Shown here piece by piece: positions 50,739 through 58,827 of a DNA stretch of 64,000 nucleotides. Numbering within the stretch: the stretch's first letter is position 1; each line of letters begins with the position of its first letter. The stretch lies in NCBI RefSeq assembly GCF_900102725.1, contig NZ_FNJW01000008.1:1886501-1950500 (forward strand), written 5' to 3'. This DNA comes from Carnobacterium viridans. GTDB lineage: Bacteria > Bacillota > Bacilli > Lactobacillales > Carnobacteriaceae. Under the pieces are notes generated by a model that saw only the letters and a program-made list of their open reading frames with translations, searched no databases and had not been told where the DNA came from. Both the position numbers and the translations under genes were made by a program.

Positions 50739-51899
50739 ATGACAGAACAAATTTTAACAAAAGCAATAGCAGTGGAAATGTATGGAACAGACAAACAAAA
50801 AAGCTATTTTAAGAAATATAAAAAGCTTCAAAAAACTATGGAAGAAGCTTTACTTAAAACATTGGAACAAGAATTTAATTCAGAAATTGAGAAAGTACCA
50901 GCGCCAACAGGGCGTGGAATTTGTTATAAAGTTGGTAAAAAATATGATGAAGTAAAAGAACGTGAGGACGGCAGGGCAACAAATGGAGTATGGAGTATCG
51001 ACTACACTAAAAACATGGATGTAATAGTTGTGTCAGCTTTAGAACAAGACCTTGTTTCCTATGACGCTCAAACAATGCGTAAATGGTTGCTTGATTTTAA
51101 ATTAGTCAATAGAGAATTATTTGATTTAATGGGTACAAAGTTTAATAAAGAAGCAGAACTTCAACATGTTAAAGAATTAATAAATAAAAACATATTAGAG
51201 TATGAAGAAAAGCGTATTATAAAAGACTATTTAGACTTTACAAAAGAGTTGCAAGGACAACTAGAAAGCACTTTAAAACGTATGAAGAAAGCTAACATTA
51301 TACGTTTTTGGGAAGTGCAAAAAGCAAAATTAACAAATGGTGAAGTAATCAATATTCATGAATCAGTCGTTAAAAAAATTGACAATCAAAAACGTAAATT
51401 AATGAATGAGTATAACGTGGAGGCATTCGAATATGAATACCTAACCAACAAAGAAGAGGTTAAAACAGTTAAAAGATTGTTTTCAGAATTTTTAAAGAAC
51501 GATATTACAGATGAAAAAGGAAATCATATTGCTATTGATTTTTATTGGACAGCACATGCAATTACTTTAAAGGCTACAAAAAAACGTATACTAACATACT
51601 TAAAAAAGTATAACGTGGAAGGGCTGGAAGCTTATAAAACAAATCAAATTAAATTTGTAAAAGATAATCAAATAGACTTTACGGCTGGAAGACTGGATAG
51701 AGTTGTAAAGCTTGCACAAGACAAAGAAGATAAGTTTCGTCTAAAGCACCCGCACGACAAGATGATGGGTAAGAGAAAACCTATTGAAGACGAATTTAAG
51801 TTTGATACTGATTATTATGCCTTATTTTTTAACAACCTATATGTGAAAAGAATCGAAGAACTAGAAAAATATTACGGACAAAAATTTTTAGAAGCCTAG
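50739..51899 (+). CDS. Unrecognised 386-aa element protein, candidate replication protein
   Basis: Translation most likely starts at ATG 50739 (MTEQILTKAIAVEMYG), 11 bases after AAAAAGGAG. The protein is charged, Lys/Glu-rich and mostly helical, with EIEKVPAPTGRGICYKVGKKYDEVKE near the N-terminus and NIIRFWEVQKAKLTNGEVINIHE in the middle. No Walker motif, zinc finger or nuclease signature is visible. Its place after an early promoter and a large inverted repeat is where satellites and phages often keep a replication initiator, so that is my guess, with low confidence. The longer frame from 50652 runs through the inverted repeat and is unlikely. Confidence 0.7.
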   Translation: MTEQILTKAIAVEMYGTDKQKSYFKKYKKLQKTMEEALLKTLEQEFNSEIEKVPAPTGRGICYKVGKKYDEVKEREDGRATNGVWSIDYTKNMDVIVVSALEQDLVSYDAQTMRKWLLDFKLVNRELFDLMGTKFNKEAELQHVKELINKNILEYEEKRIIKDYLDFTKELQGQLESTLKRMKKANIIRFWEVQKAKLTNGEVINIHESVVKKIDNQKRKLMNEYNVEAFEYEYLTNKEEVKTVKRLFSEFLKNDITDEKGNHIAIDFYWTAHAITLKATKKRILTYLKKYNVEGLEAYKTNQIKFVKDNQIDFTAGRLDRVVKLAQDKEDKFRLKHPHDKMMGKRKPIEDEFKFDTDYYALFFNNLYVKRIEELEKYYGQKFLEA

Positions 51900-51917
51900 A
51901 AAGGAGGTTTATTTGAC

Positions 51918-52178
51918 ATGCACAAAAATGAAAATATGAGTGAAACAGTTTTCAACAATTTGACCAAAATTGGTTATGGTTATCCGTTTAAATGGAATGA
52001 ATATGTAATTTATAGAACTACTAAAGACAGAAACTTAAAAGATTTAATTGATTACAAACTAAGTTATATAAATACAAAAGATAAGAGCGGAAACTTTAAA
52101 AATATGTTAGAAGAGTTTAGACAGCGATTCGACGGCTACGACTTACCTACAAGGGGGTTAGATGAAGATGAAGTTTGA
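51918..52178 (+). CDS. Small element protein of unknown function
   Basis: The 86-aa protein begins at ATG 51918, after AAAGGAGG. It is hydrophilic (TKIGYGYPFKWNEYVIYRTT ... FRQRFDGYDLPTRGLDEDEV) and I recognise no domain. It overlaps the next gene by 17 bases, so both probably belong to one unit leading to the terminase genes. Confidence 0.7.
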   Translation: MHKNENMSETVFNNLTKIGYGYPFKWNEYVIYRTTKDRNLKDLIDYKLSYINTKDKSGNFKNMLEEFRQRFDGYDLPTRGLDEDEV

Positions 52179-52443
52179 AGACGTGCAAGACAGTAGGGTA
52201 AAAAATTCTATTAGTCTATTCGAGTTTATAGCAAAAGTTCATCCTTTTGCTTACTTTACAAGGCAAGCAATAAAGATAGGGCTAACAACTAAAGATGAAA
52301 TGTTGAAAGAAGCTTTTGAGTTGAAACTTGAAAGTAGTTTGAAAGAAAATCCTAGAGTTATAGACCAAGTTAGAGACGTACAACTACAAATAAGAGTTGA
52401 ACAAGCAGAGCTAGAAGATTCGTGGTTTTGGTTAAACAGATAA
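52162..52443 (+). CDS. Small element protein of unknown function
   Basis: The 93-aa protein starts at ATG 52162 (or ATG 52168) after AAGGGGGTTAG inside the previous gene. The C-terminal half is helical and charged (DEMLKEAFELKLESSLKENP). No family is recognised. The position just before the small terminase suggests a packaging or DNA-transaction accessory role, which is inference only. Confidence 0.68.
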   Translation: MKMKFEDVQDSRVKNSISLFEFIAKVHPFAYFTRQAIKIGLTTKDEMLKEAFELKLESSLKENPRVIDQVRDVQLQIRVEQAELEDSWFWLNR

Positions 52444-52497
52444 GCGATTCGATCCCGACAATAAAAAATAAAACAATTAGAAAAGGAAGTTATAAAA

Positions 52498-52911
52498 ATG
52501 ACAGATAAACTAAACAAGGCAATCAAGGATTTACCACCATTTAAAAGAGAGTTCGTATTTTTTAAGTATCCACACTTAAGATTTTTTGGGTCAAAAGTAG
52601 AAACAGAGGCGCAACTAATGAAAGCTACAGGAAGAACAACTATGGGAACATTCAATAAATTTGAACGTTCAGCAGAGTTTCAGCGCATTGAAGCTTTGAT
52701 ACTACAACAACAAGTAGGAAAAGATATTATGGAGATTTATGGCAAAGTAAAAGAAAAAGCACTTTCCGGCGATAGATTAGCGGTCACTGATTTATTGAAG
52801 TTGAGCAAAGCAATCGATCAGATTGTGATAAAAACAGATGAAGCACCAGCACCAGTAGTAGAGGTTGTAAAAGTAGAAGTTGAAGAAGATTTCGAGGACG
52901 ATTTAATTTAA
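52498..52911 (+). CDS. terS: Probable phage terminase small subunit
   Basis: The 137-aa protein follows AAAAGGAAGTTATAAAA. It has a basic N-terminal part with a likely helix-turn-helix (ETEAQLMKATGRTTMGTFNK), a helical middle for oligomerisation (about 60-110) and an acidic tail (VEVEEDFEDDLI). That layout, and its position 18 bases before the large terminase gene, fit a small terminase subunit that recognises the packaging site. Direct sequence resemblance is weak, as is usual for TerS. Confidence 0.72.
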   Translation: MTDKLNKAIKDLPPFKREFVFFKYPHLRFFGSKVETEAQLMKATGRTTMGTFNKFERSAEFQRIEALILQQQVGKDIMEIYGKVKEKALSGDRLAVTDLLKLSKAIDQIVIKTDEAPAPVVEVVKVEVEEDFEDDLI

Positions 52912-52929
52912 GAAGAGGAGGTTGCTTGA

Positions 52930-54291
52930 TTGGCGACAACAAAAGTTAAAACAAAAGTAAATGCAAAGACAGCTAAAAAACTGGAAGCCATTAATGCCGA
53001 CCCTGCGAGATGGTTTAATAATTTTGTAAAAATTAATAATAACCAAAATGAATATATACCGTTTATTTTAAATGAGCAACAGTCTCATTTTTTAAAAAAC
53101 ATGGACAAATACTCAATTATTCTTAAGAGTCGTGCCCTAGGATTCACAACTTTTTCTTTGGCTTATTGTCTTTGGTCAGCATTGAATAAGCCTAGAACAA
53201 ACTATCTCGTAGTTTCCTACAAGCAAGATTCGGCAACAGCTTTATTTGATAAATTAAAATCTTTTTACGGGGGACTCCCCCATGAAAAATATAACTTCCC
53301 TAAAGATACGCAAAACAACAGGCTTCAAATGAAGTTTGATAATGGAAGTACAATCACTTTAGCAGTTGCAGGAAACAAGGATTTAGGGCGAGGGCTTAAT
53401 CTTCAATATGTATTATTAAGTGAGTTTGCGTTTTATTCGAATCAAGAAAAGCTTTTGCTTAGTATTGAACAGGCGCTTGCAAAGAATGATACTTCAAAGC
53501 TAGTAATTGAAACGACAGCAAACGGCTTTAATTATATGCAAACGTTATATAGTAACGCTTCTAAAGGTAAGAGTAGGTATAAAACTTTCTTCTTTCCGTG
53601 GTTTGCGAGCGCATATAAACAGCAGTTTAAAAGTGATTATGATGAAGCTGAAAGATGGTTTAAAGCTACTTATCATAAACGTTTAACTCCAGATTGGTTA
53701 GATAATGATGAACAAATTTTACTTGAAATGGGCGCTAACCTCCGTCAATTAATGTGGCGACAATGGAAGTTAAGTGGAGGTACTAGCGAGAACAGTTTCA
53801 AACAAGAATATCCTAGTAATGCGCTAGAAGCCTTTATATCGACCGGTCAAAGCGTATTTGATACAAGTAAGATTGTAAACCGTTTACCTTATGTAACGCC
53901 TCCAATGAGCGTACAAGAGATAGGTGCAAGCTTACCAGTTAGTTTAAAGAGTTATGTAAGTAGAAAAGCTTTGAACGTATTTGAGTTGCCTAAACAAGGT
54001 ATGAAGTATTATGCGGGTTGCGATGTTAGTTCGGGAAGCTCAAAAGACAGTAGCACTATCAGTATATTAGATGAAACAGGCAAGCAAGTCTTAAGTTTCT
54101 ATGACAATAAAGTGAGCATATACAAGTTCGCAAGTGTGATAAATGAGATAGGGCATTGGTACAATTACGCATTTACGACCGTGGAAAGAAACGGCTATGG
54201 TATTCCTATTTTGGAAAGACTTAGAAACAAATATCAATATATGAATCTATTCAAGATGAAAATTTTTGACCAAAATAGCGGACGTACTTGA
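52930..54291 (+). CDS. terL: Terminase large subunit, cut short by an in-frame TGA
   Basis: TerL pumps DNA into capsids and cuts it. The start is TTG 52930, 8 bases after AGGAGG. The ATPase domain shows a deviant Walker A (IILKSRALGFTTFSLAY), Walker B (LQYVLLSEFAF) and coupling motif (LVIETTANGFN). The RNase-H-like nuclease domain begins with YAGCDVSSGSSKDSSTISIL, carrying the first catalytic Asp. The frame hits TGA at 54289-54291 after SGRT, inside the nuclease. The same frame stays open for another 79 codons and contains the missing last acidic motif, so a single nonsense change split the gene. The truncated product should keep ATPase but not nuclease function. Confidence 0.88.
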   Translation: MATTKVKTKVNAKTAKKLEAINADPARWFNNFVKINNNQNEYIPFILNEQQSHFLKNMDKYSIILKSRALGFTTFSLAYCLWSALNKPRTNYLVVSYKQDSATALFDKLKSFYGGLPHEKYNFPKDTQNNRLQMKFDNGSTITLAVAGNKDLGRGLNLQYVLLSEFAFYSNQEKLLLSIEQALAKNDTSKLVIETTANGFNYMQTLYSNASKGKSRYKTFFFPWFASAYKQQFKSDYDEAERWFKATYHKRLTPDWLDNDEQILLEMGANLRQLMWRQWKLSGGTSENSFKQEYPSNALEAFISTGQSVFDTSKIVNRLPYVTPPMSVQEIGASLPVSLKSYVSRKALNVFELPKQGMKYYAGCDVSSGSSKDSSTISILDETGKQVLSFYDNKVSIYKFASVINEIGHWYNYAFTTVERNGYGIPILERLRNKYQYMNLFKMKIFDQNSGRT

Positions 54292-54531
54292 AAGCGTTTA
54301 GGTTGGGACACGACGAATAAAAGTAAAAGCATTATGATTTCAGACTTAAAAGAACAATTTGAAGAAAGTTTAATCTTAGTCAATTGTTTGGAAAGTTTAG
54401 AGCAGATGCAAATTTTTATAGAATCCGATGGAAAGACAGGAAACAAGCGTGGAGACCAAAACCATGATGATAGTGTTATTGCGTTGGGTTTGGCTATTCA
54501 AGGAATTAAAAATAATAAATGGTATGTATAA
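54292..54531 (+). pseudogene. terL: 3' remainder of the large terminase gene after the TGA
   Basis: In the same frame as the upstream part, these 79 codons read KRLGWDTTNKSKSIMISDLK ... and include GDQNHDDSVIALGLA, the conserved DD motif with the last catalytic Asp of TerL nucleases. The first ATG in frame is 54334, without a good ribosome binding site. Full-length TerL would need TGA read-through or a reversion; a sequencing error is possible too. Confidence 0.85.
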
Positions 54532-54553
54532 GTAAGAAGGGAAGTTAAAAGAA

Positions 54554-55876
54554 ATGGATTTAAACGAATATATAAAGCTAAACTACAATAGCAATCCGTT
54601 ATGGTTTATTGAAGAAGTTCAGCAGTTTCACCACCAAAAACGAATATTAGATGTTATCAAACGCAAAAAGTATTTAAACGGTAAGCACGCAATCATGGAT
54701 AGGGTTGTTGAAAACTACAACGGGAAACCGTATCAGCCAAACAAAATACTTTTACAGTACGGAAAACTGATTTTAAATTTAGAGCAGACTTACTTACTAG
54801 GTAACCGATTGACCATTACAGGTAGTGAAGACGTTGCAAAAGAAATGAAGCGTGTCTATAAAAAGGGGCAGTATGATGATACGGACTTCAAGTTGTTAGG
54901 TAACGTTATTAAGTTTGGTGACGCGTACGAGATTTTGTTTGTGGATTCAAAAAGCAAAGCAATTAAAAGTAAGGTAATTGAAAATGAGAATGCCTATCCA
55001 GTTTACGACGACGAAGGAGAACTTGTAAGTTTTATTGAACACTACGTTGCAGGTGAAGAGGCAAACGAGTATTTCATTTTGTTTTCGGAAACAGAAGTCC
55101 AAAAGTATTCTACGATTGGAACTGGAAAGTTGTCCCTGATTAGTAAAAATAAAAACGTTGGCGGTTTACCAATCCACTATAAGAATGTAAATGAAATTAA
55201 TTCTTTATACGGCAAAAGTGATCTCGATGATTTTGTAGGAATTGTAGACCAACTTGAGGATATTCTAAGTAAGTTTAGTGACAGCTTTTATAAACATCAT
55301 AATCCGTTAACAGTAATTTCTGGACAAGAATTAACGTCCGGAGGTTTGAACAGACATATAGTCGGTAACGCTATACACTTAGATGATGACAGCACCATTG
55401 AGCTAAAGAGCGTAAACTTGAACGAAAAGGCCTTTGAGACGATATTTAATACGCTAGTCCAACAGATGTTAAACCTCTCTAGCACTCCTAGTGTGAGCTT
55501 GAATAGCACTGATGTCAGTAATTTGAGCGAAACAAGCATGAAAATTCTTTATCAATTATCAAATCAAAAGGGAAAGCAAAACGAAAGATATATGAGAAAT
55601 GGTTTTGAAATCAGATTCGAAAAGATATTTGAATTATTGAATAGAAAAGGTATTGAGTTTACAGAAGATGATATTGATTCATTGGACGTAGTCTTTTCAT
55701 ATGCAACTCCGCAAAATGAAACGGAAATCATAGACAACCTTGTTAGTCTTAAGGGTATTGGTGCAATTTCAAATGAAACTGCAATTGAGATTAACCCTTA
55801 CATTTCAAATACTAATCAAGAATTAGAACGGTTAAATGTATCTAAAGTAGTAGAGGATAAGACAGTAGAAGAGTAG
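54554..55876 (+). CDS. Phage portal protein (SPP1 gp6-like)
   Basis: The portal is the dodecameric ring at the head vertex through which DNA is packaged. The 440-aa protein follows AAGGGAAGTTAAAAG and shows the SPP1-type pattern: an N-terminal wing region (QQFHHQKRILDVIKRKKYL), NRLTITG, FGDAYEILFVDS, GKSDLDDFVGIVDQLEDILS, and the crown/clip segment with SSTPSVSLNSTDVSNLSETS. It appears intact. It comes 22 bases after the terL remainder, the normal phage order. Confidence 0.9.
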   Translation: MDLNEYIKLNYNSNPLWFIEEVQQFHHQKRILDVIKRKKYLNGKHAIMDRVVENYNGKPYQPNKILLQYGKLILNLEQTYLLGNRLTITGSEDVAKEMKRVYKKGQYDDTDFKLLGNVIKFGDAYEILFVDSKSKAIKSKVIENENAYPVYDDEGELVSFIEHYVAGEEANEYFILFSETEVQKYSTIGTGKLSLISKNKNVGGLPIHYKNVNEINSLYGKSDLDDFVGIVDQLEDILSKFSDSFYKHHNPLTVISGQELTSGGLNRHIVGNAIHLDDDSTIELKSVNLNEKAFETIFNTLVQQMLNLSSTPSVSLNSTDVSNLSETSMKILYQLSNQKGKQNERYMRNGFEIRFEKIFELLNRKGIEFTEDDIDSLDVVFSYATPQNETEIIDNLVSLKGIGAISNETAIEINPYISNTNQELERLNVSKVVEDKTVEE

Positions 55877-56207
55877 AAGGCTAGTTGCATAGTGGTGTTA
55901 GGTGGTTGTAAAGCTGGAGGTAGTTTGGATTGATATTTATTGTTGGTGTTAAAGCATTGTGTTTAATTTATTTTAAATGAGTGTGCAGAAACGTTGAGCT
56001 TGTAGGGTTTTTGGGTACTATAAAAATGAACACTTACAGATAAAACAAGTGGTATATACCAATGCAATAAATAAAGAAACGAGCCTACCAGCCAGCCCAA
56101 CCAACCAACCAACCACCAAGCCACCTATCTAGTCTTTCAACTCCTTTCAACTCGTTTAGTCTTCCCGTAAATATACATTTATTTAAAGCTATTGTATCAA
56201 CATTTAC

Positions 56208-56320
56208 GATACATGATTATGAGATTAAATAAATGTAATCATGTATTGAGAGTGTTTCTAAAATGACAACCTTGATGTTAAAGGATTCCCGATACATGAT
56301 TTTACGTAATTTCATGTATC
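56208..56320. repeat. Two related inverted repeats (ATACATGA type)
   Basis: ATACATGATTA (56209-56219) pairs perfectly with TAATCATGTAT (56236-56246). GATACATGA (56291-56299) pairs with TCATGTATC (56312-56320). The shared GATACATGA core suggests binding sites for one protein, or paired RNA hairpins. Confidence 0.6.
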
Positions 56321-56352
56321 AGCAAGTGTTTTAGTAGTCTTAGTTTTAACTT

Positions 56353-56389
56353 ACCTTGTATAAAAGAAACGTTTTATGCAAGGTTTTTA
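56353..56389 (+). terminator. Hairpin terminator in the gap after the portal gene
   Basis: ACCTTGTATAAAA pairs with TTTTATGCAAGGT and TTTT follows. Confidence 0.75.
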
Positions 56390-56512
56390 GTCCCTTTTCA
56401 ATCATAAAACCATCATACGGTTAACGTGATTTAATACGACGTTTTAGGGCGTTTAAGTTTGAACGTGTAAGTAAATGTAAACAAGGTTAAACCTCCTAAA
56501 AAGACATGTAAA

Positions 56513-56547
56513 ACAACCTTAAAATGCAAGTTAGGTTGTGTTTTTGT
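56513..56547 (+). terminator. Second hairpin terminator in the gap
   Basis: ACAACCT (56513-56519) pairs with AGGTTGT (56533-56539), followed by GTTTTT. Confidence 0.6.
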
Positions 56548-56699
56548 GTTGGGTTGTTGGGAAAGAAAGAGAGTGCGAGCGGTTGCGACTACCCTAACTT
56601 TGTTTTGAGAGGCTAGAGCATATCAAAAAACACTCACTCGAAAAAATTCAGCCTTTCCAGCTCCCAACCAACCAACAAAAAGAAAGAAGGCTCCAAACT

Positions 56700-57554
56700 A
56701 TGCTACTTTTTCCACTGCTACCAATTCAAAAACTATTCAAACAACTTTTAAGCTTCCTAAACAAACAAGCACCAACAAGCAAAGTTGAAACGTCGCTAGA
56801 AGACGTCTTAGAAGCACCACAAAACAAAATCGATCCCGAAAAGCTAGAGAAACAAATATTTAGTAGGTTTCCTTCACTTATACCTATCAACTGTAAACGT
56901 GCTTTGATTTCAACAGAACAATACAATTTTTTGTTTCCTATGTTAGCAGAAAACTTACTAGCCAGCATGGATATTTTAGAGTGGACAGCAAGCCAGTACA
57001 GCACAACAGACAGCAAACACAACAAACTAAAAGGCGTAACAGTAACAAACAAGCAAACGTTACAAGCTTTTAACTTTGTTTTTACGTATAGTGGCGAGTG
57101 GCTTTGTGACAACCAACTAATAGAGTTACCAGAACACCAACAAACGATTAATAAGCTTGTTATGGCAACATACGAGCAATTAGCAAGACAAAATAAACTA
57201 GGAAGAAGTGATTTACTAATGACAAACTTAGAACGGTTAAATTTAGAAGTTGAAGGCATTGATTTTCCCTATGAAAAAATTTCTGTTTACCTTCAAGAAA
57301 ACGGATTGCAAGCAGAAGAAGAGTACAACCCAGCTTCTAACAGTAGTAAGCGTAAAATTTATGAGACAGCAGTTTCAACTTTAAACGCCCTTGCAAACAA
57401 TCCTAGCCTTATGAAAAATTATAAACAAGATGACCTAACTATAAGCGACTTTAGCAAGAACTTGCAGAATCGTATAGAACAGTTGCAAAATCAAATTAGA
57501 ACCATGCCAGTAGACGATAGTTCAGTTTCAAATTATTTCAATCTATTCTTGTAA
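56700..57554 (+). CDS. Unrecognised 284-aa element protein, probable head-associated
   Basis: The start is ATG 56700, after AAGAAGG. The N-terminus is amphipathic (MLLFPLLPIQKLFKQLLSFL), then come charged stretches and a C-terminal helical region with coiled-coil character (SDFSKNLQNRIEQLQNQIRT). I recognise no family. Its place between portal and capsid genes suggests a minor head or connector role, which is inference. It is unusually rich in Asn, Gln and Thr codons. Confidence 0.65.
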   Translation: MLLFPLLPIQKLFKQLLSFLNKQAPTSKVETSLEDVLEAPQNKIDPEKLEKQIFSRFPSLIPINCKRALISTEQYNFLFPMLAENLLASMDILEWTASQYSTTDSKHNKLKGVTVTNKQTLQAFNFVFTYSGEWLCDNQLIELPEHQQTINKLVMATYEQLARQNKLGRSDLLMTNLERLNLEVEGIDFPYEKISVYLQENGLQAEEEYNPASNSSKRKIYETAVSTLNALANNPSLMKNYKQDDLTISDFSKNLQNRIEQLQNQIRTMPVDDSSVSNYFNLFL

Positions 57555-57594
57555 GAAAGTTTACCCATTATATATAGAAGAAAGGAGAGAAAAA

Positions 57595-58362
57595 ATGTTT
57601 AATATTTTCGAAAATAACACAAAAGATTTCGAGTTCCTGCTCCAGTCAATGGGACAACAAATTTATGTAGATGGTTTGCCTTATCAAGCAATTATAAGCC
57701 AACAAAAAAGTATAAAAACAAAGAACGATATCTTTATTTCAACAAAAGAGCCTCTTGAACGTGGTGCAACAGTCTTCTACAAAGGTCTTCATTGGTTGTT
57801 GCAAAGCCCTATGGTCGTTCCACGAGTAAATAGTTATAAAGGTTTATTGACACTAGCTGAACATGAAATAACGTTTAATTTGAAAGACTTAGAAGACAAA
57901 AACGGTCTAAGACCCGTGAAATATCTATTAAAAGTCCCAGCAGTCGTAAGTTTGACGGGAGATTTTACAGGCAACTATAGTACAGGACTGGGTGGCGACA
58001 CACTAGCAAGTGAAATCCATGTTTTTGTAACGGACAACGCAAAAACAAGACGTGTTCAAGCCCTTTTACAGCAAGGTAACGAGGTTCAAATTGTGTTTGG
58101 TGGGTTCCTTTATGAAGCTTTAGGCGTATCAACTGTAAGCAAAGGGGTACTTGAAATAACTTTTAAGCAAACTCTTTTAAACGATAGCGTAGACCTAGAG
58201 AATGGTATAGCATGGCAAGACGAATACTTTCCAGACGATTGGCAAGATCGAATTGACGATACAATGCTTCAAGTTTATCCAAACGGAATTTTACCAGTAG
58301 AAGAATTAGAAGTTCCAGAAGACGATAACGGCGGTTGGGGCAGTAGCGGTTCGTGGGGTTAA
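57595..58362 (+). CDS. Possible phage head-closure/connector-type structural protein
   Basis: The 255-aa protein follows AGAAAGGAGAGAAAAA. Its first 80 residues (QQIYVDGLPYQAIISQQKS ... GATVFYKGLHWLLQSPMVVP) have the small beta-barrel rhythm seen in head-closure or neck proteins. The middle contains a beta-rich region (KYLLKVPAVVSLTGDFTGNYS), and the C-terminus is acidic and ends Gly/Ser/Trp-rich (NGGWGSSGSWG). A structural role is likely from context; the specific assignment is a guess. Confidence 0.6.
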   Translation: MFNIFENNTKDFEFLLQSMGQQIYVDGLPYQAIISQQKSIKTKNDIFISTKEPLERGATVFYKGLHWLLQSPMVVPRVNSYKGLLTLAEHEITFNLKDLEDKNGLRPVKYLLKVPAVVSLTGDFTGNYSTGLGGDTLASEIHVFVTDNAKTRRVQALLQQGNEVQIVFGGFLYEALGVSTVSKGVLEITFKQTLLNDSVDLENGIAWQDEYFPDDWQDRIDDTMLQVYPNGILPVEELEVPEDDNGGWGSSGSWG

Positions 58363-58373
58363 AATGAGCTTAA

Positions 58374-58415
58374 AACAGCTTGTAAACGTTGGTGTAATCG
58401 AGTAGTAGGAAACTT
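58374..58415 (+). other. Very short reading frame, possible truncated structural gene
   Basis: About 12 bases after the previous stop, a 13-codon frame reads MSLKQLVNVGVIE and ends at TAG. This is how the start of a phage structural gene might look if the rest had been lost. There is no strong ribosome binding site. It may be chance. Confidence 0.2.
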
Positions 58416-58442
58416 GATAAAGTTCTAGATTCGTGTTATACT
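58414..58442 (+). promoter_or_regulatory. Promoter for the scaffold-capsid genes
   Basis: The -35 TTGATA (58414-58419), a 17-bp spacer and the -10 TATACT (58437-58442). A strong hairpin terminator lies between it and the capsid genes. Confidence 0.65.
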
Positions 58443-58529
58443 TACTATAAGTTAGTGATACGTATGCCAAATATAGTACTCAACTTACAGATATTCTTTT
58501 CTTTCCAAGTTGTAGAATGTCGTTTTTTG

Positions 58530-58595
58530 GAAGCGTTTGCATTGTTTTGATTTACTCCTATTAATCAAAAAACAATGCAAAAGGCTTTTTTATTT
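58530..58595 (+). terminator. Long hairpin terminator in the scaffold-capsid leader
   Basis: AAGCGTTTGCATTGTTTTGA pairs with TCAAAAAACAATGCAAAAGGCTT almost fully, followed by a T run. With the upstream promoter it forms an attenuator-like leader. Confidence 0.85.
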
Positions 58596-58662
58596 TGTCT
58601 TACAATTTAGAGCAATTTTGAATAAACAATTTTAAATAAATTAGAAAAGGACGATAAAGATT

Positions 58663-58812
58663 ATGAATGAAGAAATACCAGAATTTGACTTAGAACAGGT
58701 TTTAGGTTTAATAGGTAACATTAATGATACTTTAACAAACATAAAAGTAAACATACTAGAGATACAAACACAAAATCAGCAAGTAATTATAGAAAGTTTA
58801 AAACAACGTTAA
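58663..58812 (+). CDS. Small acidic helical protein of unknown function
   Basis: A 49-aa frame from ATG 58663 (MNEEIPEFDLEQVLGLIGNI) to TAA 58810-58812, preceded by AAAAGGACGAT. It is predicted to be one or two helices with a regular hydrophobic pattern (LTNIKVNILEIQTQNQQVII), suggesting an oligomerising helix. The next gene's ribosome binding site overlaps its stop. The family is unknown. Confidence 0.6.
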   Translation: MNEEIPEFDLEQVLGLIGNINDTLTNIKVNILEIQTQNQQVIIESLKQR

Positions 58813-58827
58813 AGGAGGATACAAAAG

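Larger units (their letters stand above)
55877..56699. other. 823-base gene-free region inside the head-gene cluster
   Basis: No credible gene is seen. It holds ATAGTGGT (55889-55896), a (CCAA)n tract (56095-56120), two related inverted repeats built on ATACATGA/TCATGTAT (56208-56246 and 56291-56320), and two rightward hairpin terminators (56353-56389; 56513-56546). Phage head operons normally have no such gap, so genes may have been lost here or an RNA or regulatory region gained. Confidence 0.6.

Noticed and set aside
54289-54291. TGA in terL as a recoded (tryptophan or selenocysteine) codon
   Set aside because: Other genes in the window end at or avoid TGA normally, prfB (RF2) is present, and no SECIS-like hairpin is evident; a nonsense mutation or sequencing error is simpler.
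56095-56120. Short CCAA tandem repeats considered as part of a CRISPR-like array
   Set aside because: The units are 4 bases without spacers; this is a microsatellite-like tract. No CRISPR array is seen in the window.
58529-58542. cre-like sequence TGGAAGCGTTTGCA
   Set aside because: One mismatch at a conserved position, and it is fully part of a terminator stem, so catabolite control is unlikely.
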